A stretch of DNA of 40,079 nucleotides. Source: Yoonia sp. (lineage in GTDB: Bacteria > Pseudomonadota > Alphaproteobacteria > Rhodobacterales > Rhodobacteraceae). The notes beneath the pieces are model-generated. The model had not been told where the DNA came from. It saw nothing but the letters and a program-made list of their open reading frames with translations, and made no database searches. Within the stretch, counting starts at the first letter, position 1; each line of letters opens with the position of its first letter. The DNA lies in assembly GCA_023955335.1 (NCBI GenBank), contig JAGSGF010000028.1:1-40079 (forward strand). Direction: 5' to 3'. Shown piece by piece: positions 36,237 through 40,079 of the stretch. The translations under genes were made by a program, and so were the position numbers.

Positions 36237-36884
36237 TCAAACAAGGGCGTCGGGCGATTTGGGTAAACCGGTGCCAACCATGCTGTCACGGGTCACCAGA
36301 TCGGCCAAATCTTTCTTGCTCCAGCCATCGGTTCCTTTCGGGCGGGCCGGGATCACGATGTAACGCATGTCAGCAGTGCTGTCGTGCACACGAATGTGGG
36401 TCGCCTCGGGCAAGGTAACCCCGAATTCCGCCAATACGCGGCGTGGCTCGCGGACCGTGCGTGACCGATATGCGCGTGACTTGTACCAATCAGGCGGCAG
36501 ACCAAGCAGGTTGCGCGGATAGCAAGAACACAGCGTACAAACGACAATATTGTGCAGCTCAGCGGTGTTTTCCACAGCGATCAGCTTCATCGGGCCAATA
36601 TCAAAGCCCATTTCGGCGGTGGCCATGCTCGCATCATGCTGCAAAGCTGCGCGAAAATCAGGGTCCGTCCATGCCAGAGCCACGACAGCGGCGCCATTGG
36701 CAGGGGTGCGGTTGTCCATTGCGTCAATCTGGCCTGCAATCTCGGCCGCAGTGGTCACGCCTTTTTCAATCAGCAACTCGCGAACAGCGATTTCCAAGGC
36801 TTGCCAATAACTTAGCGGGTGATCGTTATCTGCACGGAACGGGTGGCCCGATGGCGACAGATGGTCGTGGTGATCATGCGGCAT
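36237..36884 (-). CDS. cobalt-type nitrile hydratase alpha / thiocyanate hydrolase gamma-like subunit
   Basis: The start at 36884 gives 215 aa with a His-rich N-terminus (PHDHHDHL). The metal-binding claw is VVCTLCSCYP (Cys116, Cys119, Ser120, Cys121). Thr in CTLCSC is the cobalt form; iron enzymes have CSLCSC. Flanking conserved pieces are LLGLPPDWYKSRAYRSR, VREPRRVLAEFG, IRVHDSTADMRYIVIPARP and KGTDGWS. The two outer cysteines are normally oxidised to sulfinic and sulfenic acids after metal insertion. Nitrile hydratases turn nitriles into amides; thiocyanate hydrolase, with the same subunit, turns thiocyanate into carbonyl sulfide and ammonia. The beta subunit here is split in two genes just upstream, which overlap this one by 11 nt. 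No amidase is adjacent, so the substrate stays open. Confidence 0.88.
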   Translation of the reverse strand: MPHDHHDHLSPSGHPFRADNDHPLSYWQALEIAVRELLIEKGVTTAAEIAGQIDAMDNRTPANGAAVVALAWTDPDFRAALQHDASMATAEMGFDIGPMKLIAVENTAELHNIVVCTLCSCYPRNLLGLPPDWYKSRAYRSRTVREPRRVLAEFGVTLPEATHIRVHDSTADMRYIVIPARPKGTDGWSKKDLADLVTRDSMVGTGLPKSPDALV

Positions 36885-37146
36885 CTGCGGGTTCCAACCA
36901 ATGTGCGTAGATTTCAGCCTCAACGGTATCTGTTGGCGTCTCGGCTGCATCGCCCCAAATCTCTGCCATCGTAAAGCGAACACGGTGCAGTGCCAAAGGC
37001 CTACCTTTGTGTCGGTATGCCAGCTGTTCCGGGTTCGGAAATGGGCCAAGTGTGCGTTCAATCACGCCGCATTTGCCGCGCAAATAGGCTGGCGTGCGGA
37101 TGTGGCCGGGGGGCATGTCATTGCGGACGCGCACGCGCCTATCCAT
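36874..37146 (-). CDS. C-terminal half of a split nitrile hydratase beta subunit (SH3-like)
   Basis: A 90-aa protein that aligns by motif with the SH3-like C-terminal half of nitrile hydratase beta: DRRVRVRNDMPPGHIRTPAY, LRGKCGVIERTLGPFPNPEQ and LHRVRFTMAEIWGD, ending in VEAEIYAHWLEPA. The Arg in HRVRF is a plausible counterpart of the beta arginine that holds the oxidised cysteines. It is equivalent to the alpha subunit of thiocyanate hydrolase. Its ATG overlaps the stop of the upstream N-terminal-half gene by 8 nt, and its end overlaps the alpha gene by 11 nt, so the three are translated together. Confidence 0.82.
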   Translation of the reverse strand: MDRRVRVRNDMPPGHIRTPAYLRGKCGVIERTLGPFPNPEQLAYRHKGRPLALHRVRFTMAEIWGDAAETPTDTVEAEIYAHWLEPADAA

Positions 37147-37489
37147 CCGAGGCGTCGCCGTATGTCAGGCCGCGTTCCTGAATGGCCGACATGCGTTCGC
37201 CAATCTCAAATGTTGTCAACACGCCTGCTTCGACAAGGTTTTGCGAGATCGACGCAATCCAACGTTCATAATAGCTTAGCTCTTCAAAGCTGCTGGGAGG
37301 CATATCTTCCAGGACGCGGCGCAGGCCATCCACGGTAAAATGGCCTTTCGCAGAACACAGGATCATAAGCGCATCGACGCGCTTTTCCCAAAGGGCAAAG
37401 TCGTGGTCTGCAAGCGGGACTGCACCAGCGGCACCGCCACCCATGTCGTGCCAGCGATGGCCTTCGGTTTGAGGGATTGTTTCAGTCAT
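37139..37489 (-). CDS. N-terminal half of a split nitrile hydratase beta subunit (or accessory protein)
   Basis: A 116-aa protein resembling the helical N-terminal half of nitrile hydratase beta: RWHDMGGGAAGAVPLADHDF, ALWEKRVDALMILC, then SFEELSYYERWIASISQNLV and AGVLTTFEIGERM. The Arg in YYERW fits the second active-site beta arginine. Nitrile hydratase activators (P14K type) are homologous to this same region, so an accessory metallochaperone role cannot be excluded. Without it, however, the enzyme would lack its beta N-terminal half. The gene order N-half, C-half, alpha is that of thiocyanate hydrolase scnB-scnA-scnC. Confidence 0.75.
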   Translation of the reverse strand: MTETIPQTEGHRWHDMGGGAAGAVPLADHDFALWEKRVDALMILCSAKGHFTVDGLRRVLEDMPPSSFEELSYYERWIASISQNLVEAGVLTTFEIGERMSAIQERGLTYGDASDG

Positions 37490-37510
37490 GCCCCAATCCT
37501 AGGACGCGTG

Positions 37511-38569
37511 TCAGGGGCTGTCTACCTCGTCTTCGTTCTCGGTGATCAGAGTAATTGTACCCGCATCGGCAAGGGCGCGCACAGCGGACGACAAGTCACG
37601 CATCGCTTCTTCAGCGACTTTTGCTTTGATGGGGCCTTGTTCGTCAGCTTCTTCGCGAATTTGACCCGCCATGCGTTGGGAAATATTCTCGAGAATAAAT
37701 TCGGCTGTGGCAACCAGTTCTGCGTCACCTGCCAAAGCACCTGCGACCGCTGTCGCCAACACCTCTGGTGGGATGCCGCGAATACAGGCGGGCACGTCTG
37801 TTGGGATCAGGCGTAGCGGTATGTCTTTGAACGTAAATATCGACTTGCGGACACTGTCGGCAAAGACGGGATCGTCTACGCCTAAGCCCTCAAGCACGCT
37901 ATCGCGGGTCTGGGCTGGGCTGGAGTTTAGGATTGCACCGATCCGCGCATCGGGTGCCTTGTCAAACGCGACAGGAACCGAGTGACAATGATCTTTGACC
38001 AGTGCTACGCCGATGCGCTGCACCGATTCGGGCGCGATTTTTTCTGTTTGGGATACAGCGTATGTGATGCGACGTGCCAGATCGCCGGGCAATTTTTCCA
38101 ACACGGCAGCCGCGCGTGCAACGGGCAGTTTTGATAGTGAAACAGCACCCACCTCGACGCTTTGTGTGGTCATGATGCCGACCAGTCCTTCATCGGGGAG
38201 TGCAAGCAGAACACTCCACGGATCGGTTCCTTCTGCGTTTGCCATCTCTGCGCGTAATTTTCCTGCAAGATTGGGGCTAAGGTGATCCGACAGCGCCTCG
38301 ATCGCGCCGTTAACACCACCCGGCGATGATAAGCCCACGGAAACAAGGTCACGTGTAAATTCAGCGGCAACTTCATGCACCGTGTCACGATCAATCAACC
38401 GAATGGCCCCCAATTCGCGGGCCAAGAGCATTTGCATTTCTTCGGGAAGTTTTGACAGCTCTAACTTACCGCCATCCCCGATTAAAAGTTGCACAATCAT
38501 GGCCGCTTTGCGCTTGCGCGTGAGCGGTGGAGTACGGGCGGATAATGGAGCGAGCGTTGATTGGGTCAT
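37511..38569 (-). CDS. fliG: divergent FliG-like flagellar motor switch protein
   Basis: The ATG at 38569 has AGGTG just upstream and gives 352 aa. The N-terminal part has RKRKAAMIVQLLIGDGGKLE and LARELGAIRLIDRDTVHEVA. The middle domain follows with SLSKLPVARAAAVLEKLPGD. The C-terminal torque domain has FTFKDIPLRLIPTD, ALAGDAELVATAEFILENIS and QRMAGQIREEADEQGP. These are FliG features, and length fits. The EHPQ motif of the middle domain is degenerate (LPDEGLVGIMTTQSVEVG). FliG links the MS ring to the C ring and to the stator. No other flagellar gene is in the window. It lies 41 nt downstream of the LuxR-like gene lacking a DNA-binding domain, in the same direction. Confidence 0.82.
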   Translation of the reverse strand: MTQSTLAPLSARTPPLTRKRKAAMIVQLLIGDGGKLELSKLPEEMQMLLARELGAIRLIDRDTVHEVAAEFTRDLVSVGLSSPGGVNGAIEALSDHLSPNLAGKLRAEMANAEGTDPWSVLLALPDEGLVGIMTTQSVEVGAVSLSKLPVARAAAVLEKLPGDLARRITYAVSQTEKIAPESVQRIGVALVKDHCHSVPVAFDKAPDARIGAILNSSPAQTRDSVLEGLGVDDPVFADSVRKSIFTFKDIPLRLIPTDVPACIRGIPPEVLATAVAGALAGDAELVATAEFILENISQRMAGQIREEADEQGPIKAKVAEEAMRDLSSAVRALADAGTITLITENEDEVDSP

Positions 38570-38610
38570 GGCACCTGCGTGCCACAACATACTGAACGAA
38601 GTGTTAGCGT

Positions 38611-39099
38611 CTATCGGGAATGTGTGAATTGCACAGACATTGTACGCAAAGCGGCGTTTGTTTCAGGAGAAATTGTTTTAATGTTTGCCGTCAACATGTG
38701 CAGTTTGGTCATCATATCAACAAGCATTTTGGTTTCGTCCGCGTCAAATTCACGATCAGCGCGTGCAAAACTACCAAGGCTGCGGCTTTCACCAGCTTCG
38801 ACACCGCAGGCCGTGCCGTATTTCAAGCCAAATTCAGCGGCCTTGGTCAGCACATTCATTGTATCCTGTTCGGCTAACTCTGACCATTTTATCGCACCGG
38901 TGTTTTCAAACCCCCACGCCACAGTCGGATCAGACATGACAAACCCGTTTTGGGAATAGTGATCCAACCAATCCGATGCATAAGTCTGGAACAGGAACGT
39001 GGGCGTCGTAAAGCGGACATGGAACGCAAGGGCGAAGCCTGCAGTCGCAATTTTCTGCACTTCCTCCAGCAGCCTGTGTATCTCTAGTTGATCTGCCAT
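38611..39099 (-). CDS. autoinducer-binding-domain protein without HTH (LuxR-like)
   Basis: A 162-aa protein made only of the LuxR autoinducer-binding domain. All key ligand-pocket residues are present with the correct spacing relative to TraR: Trp44 and Tyr48 (SDWLDHYSQN), Asp57-Pro58 (MSDPTV), Trp72 (AIKWSEL) and Gly95 (KYGTACGV). The GSFARADREFDADE segment also matches. It stops after the last helix, where full-length LuxR proteins continue with the GerE helix-turn-helix; the 41 nt before fliG hold no remnant of one. The full-length regulator next door, divergent, has the same core (GSFARSDRDYSELE), so the two are probably paralogues. By analogy with TrlR, which blocks TraR, it may titrate AHL or form inactive heterodimers; that is inference. 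Confidence 0.85.
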   Translation of the reverse strand: MADQLEIHRLLEEVQKIATAGFALAFHVRFTTPTFLFQTYASDWLDHYSQNGFVMSDPTVAWGFENTGAIKWSELAEQDTMNVLTKAAEFGLKYGTACGVEAGESRSLGSFARADREFDADETKMLVDMMTKLHMLTANIKTISPETNAALRTMSVQFTHSR

Positions 39100-39119
39100 G
39101 CCCGTACTTTCTTTCTGGT

Positions 39120-39133
39120 TGCTAAGCTTAACA
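39120..39133. promoter_or_regulatory. dyad between the divergent LuxR-like genes, candidate operator
   Basis: TGCTAAGCTTAACA is a 14-bp inverted repeat with one mismatched pair, lying 20 nt before the start of the HTH-less gene and 88 nt before the luxR start. It contains TTAAC, a CtrA half-site. It may be the LuxR or CtrA operator of this divergent pair, but lux-box identity is not evident. Confidence 0.35.
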
Positions 39134-39220
39134 CTATAGAATTACTAATAAATGAGCCTTAGAGCTGGTTACCAAGATGCAAGATGCGCTTTATTTTAGC
39201 AAGACGTGTATACGGACTTT

Positions 39221-39829
39221 ATGATGCAAAAAATCGGCCCCGCAGAAATTCAAGGTTTAGCCCCGGCTGGGCACTACATCGCGTTGCGAATCGGTTTTGC
39301 GTTTCCTGTGGAAGAAATTAACGCTCTACCACCCGAATGGGTCGATCATTATACCAAAAACAGGTTCATGTTGTTTGATCCAATCATTCGCTGGGCCTAT
39401 TCAAGTGTTGGCGCATTACGCTGGTCGGACATACCGATTGACGACCCGCGAAAAATTATTTCACAAGCGCAAACATTTGGATTGCGCTACGGCGCCGCGA
39501 TTTCCGTTTTCGATGGGAATGCAGCAGGTCAGCGATCTTTTGGATCTTTCGCGCGGTCTGATCGTGATTATTCTGAGTTAGAAATCAACCTGTTACACGC
39601 TTATGTTAAACGACGTCATGCGGAGATGGCGCCGCCGACGAACCTGACAATGGCCGAATTGGAAGCGCTAGGTATGGTGAGAGACGGCAAGCGCTTGAAG
39701 GAAATTGCCTTTGATTTGGGCGTGACTGAAGGCGCTGTAAAGCAGCGTTTGAAAAATGCAAAAGTGAAACTTGGTGCGAAAACAGGTACACAAGCCGCGG
39801 CCCTCGCGAGCCAGTACGGCCTGATCTAA
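39221..39829 (+). CDS. LuxR-family quorum-sensing transcriptional regulator
   Basis: The ATG at 39221 gives 202 aa (a GTG at 39206 would add five residues; neither has a strong ribosome binding site). The N-terminal domain binds autoinducer: Trp40 and Tyr44 (PEWVDHYTKN), Asp53-Pro54 (LFDPII), Trp68 (ALRWSD) and Gly91 (RYGAAISV). These are the AHL-pocket residues. The C-terminal ~60 residues form the GerE-type HTH: TMAELEALGMVRDGKRLKEI followed by AFDLGVTEGAVKQRLKNAKV. It should dimerise on ligand and bind a dyad near target promoters. No luxI synthase is inside the window. A CtrA box lies 24-40 nt after its stop, facing whatever follows. Confidence 0.9.
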   Translation: MMQKIGPAEIQGLAPAGHYIALRIGFAFPVEEINALPPEWVDHYTKNRFMLFDPIIRWAYSSVGALRWSDIPIDDPRKIISQAQTFGLRYGAAISVFDGNAAGQRSFGSFARSDRDYSELEINLLHAYVKRRHAEMAPPTNLTMAELEALGMVRDGKRLKEIAFDLGVTEGAVKQRLKNAKVKLGAKTGTQAAALASQYGLI

Positions 39830-39850
39830 AGACCGCCATCATGAACAAAA

Positions 39851-39869
39851 GGTTAACAACGTATTAACC
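39851..39869. promoter_or_regulatory. palindromic CtrA box (GGTTAA-N7-TTAACC)
   Basis: TTAA (39853-39856), seven bases (CAACGTA) and TTAAC (39864-39868) exactly match the CtrA consensus, and the flanks extend it to a symmetrical GGTTAA-N7-TTAACC. It stands just after luxR, where it could serve the promoter of the next gene beyond the window. Confidence 0.6.
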
Positions 39870-39896
39870 ATTTTCCTGTGGGTAAGTCGGGTTTGA

Positions 39897-39909
39897 GGCC
39901 TTTAAGGCC
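39897..39909. repeat. perfect 13-bp palindrome GGCCTTTAAGGCC
   Basis: GGCCTT and AAGGCC flank a central T, 28 nt after the CtrA box. Without a following T run it is not an obvious terminator. It could be a regulator-binding dyad; function unknown. Confidence 0.35.
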
Positions 39910-39952
39910 CTTCGTAATCGGGGACAATCATGGGGTGAGATGGTATTCTGAA

Positions 39953-40000
39953 CTCTCCAAAAGGGAGAGCACAATGGAACATATACACCTCTCACTCTAA
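39953..40000 (+). other. possible 8-codon leader peptide with hairpin-masked ribosome binding site
   Basis: AAGGGAG (39961-39967) stands 6 nt before an ATG at 39974 that opens MEHIHLSL and stops with TAA (39998-40000). CTCTCC (39953-39958) and GGAGAG (39964-39969) can pair and hide that site. The final ~80 nt of the window contain no recognisable gene start. This could be a leader controlling a gene beyond the edge, or chance. Confidence 0.3.
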
Positions 40001-40079
40001 AACCCGAACGTTGTGATGTGAGATGATACGGAAGTTATCCGTTACTTGATCTCGAAAGCTGCGCCACTGTTTTGGAAGC

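Noticed and set aside
37139..37146. A sequencing frameshift in a single fused nitrile hydratase beta gene
   Set aside because: Not excluded, but the ATG sits exactly at the family start of the C-terminal half, overlaps the upstream stop in the usual coupled way, and the next junction has the same style of overlap.
39830..40079. The start of a luxI synthase gene after luxR
   Set aside because: No start codon followed by an open frame with LuxI features is found before the edge; only a short leader-like frame and repeats are visible.

Overview
The window looks like chromosomal DNA of an alphaproteobacterium of the Rhodobacteraceae (Roseobacter group). The evidence is the soxBDAG sarcosine oxidase operon, the Hint-domain family typical of roseobacters, the yajC-secDF operon running into ccmABCDG, LuxR-type quorum receptors, and two exact matches to the CtrA box TTAA-N7-TTAAC. 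Genes are tightly packed, with short gaps and many 1-11 nt overlaps. I found no tRNA, rRNA, CRISPR array, insertion sequence, phage gene or integration site. Most of the window is core genome; the unusual material sits at the two ends.

1-5.8 kb: two tandem small lipoproteins with a TbpB-like beta-barrel fold. The first appears to have lost its last strand through a one-base loss in a G run; the second lies just downstream of a CtrA box. They are followed by a Hint-domain protein, an SDR oxidoreductase without the catalytic Tyr-Lys pair, an alkC DNA glycosylase gene cut by an in-frame TAA, and an FbpC-like ATPase without adjacent permease genes. 5.6-7.5 kb (minus): ccmI, ruvX and a DUF1289 Cys-cluster protein. 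7.7-13.1 kb: soxB, soxD, soxA, soxG (sarcosine to glycine plus methylene-tetrahydrofolate, FAD, FMN and NAD dependent), with a small membrane protein encoded antisense between soxB and soxD.

13.2-25.4 kb: sodB with its terminator, rarD overlapping a LOG-family gene, a LysM protein, an Atm1-like ABC exporter, then a yfgM-like/bamB/der cluster (outer-membrane protein assembly and ribosome assembly), a TspO-like membrane protein, a DUF2235 hydrolase and serS. 25.5-31.5 kb: one long operon, yajC-secD-secF-Mth938-ccmA-ccmB-ccmC-ccmD-ccmG, joining protein export to cytochrome c maturation and ending in a clear terminator. acnA lies convergent to it.

34.6-40 kb: a DUF1223 protein, then a tightly spaced six-gene minus-strand run: a LuxR-type autoinducer-binding protein without a DNA-binding domain, a divergent FliG, a three-polypeptide cobalt-type nitrile hydratase/thiocyanate hydrolase-like enzyme (N-terminal beta half, C-terminal beta half, alpha) and an LpxL-like acyltransferase. 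A full-length LuxR regulator is divergent from the run, and a second CtrA box follows it. This possible quorum-sensing/CtrA/motility/nitrile-metabolism neighbourhood is the best candidate for an undescribed system. A further pattern is that six of eight convergent gene pairs overlap by exactly the four bases of their two stop codons.
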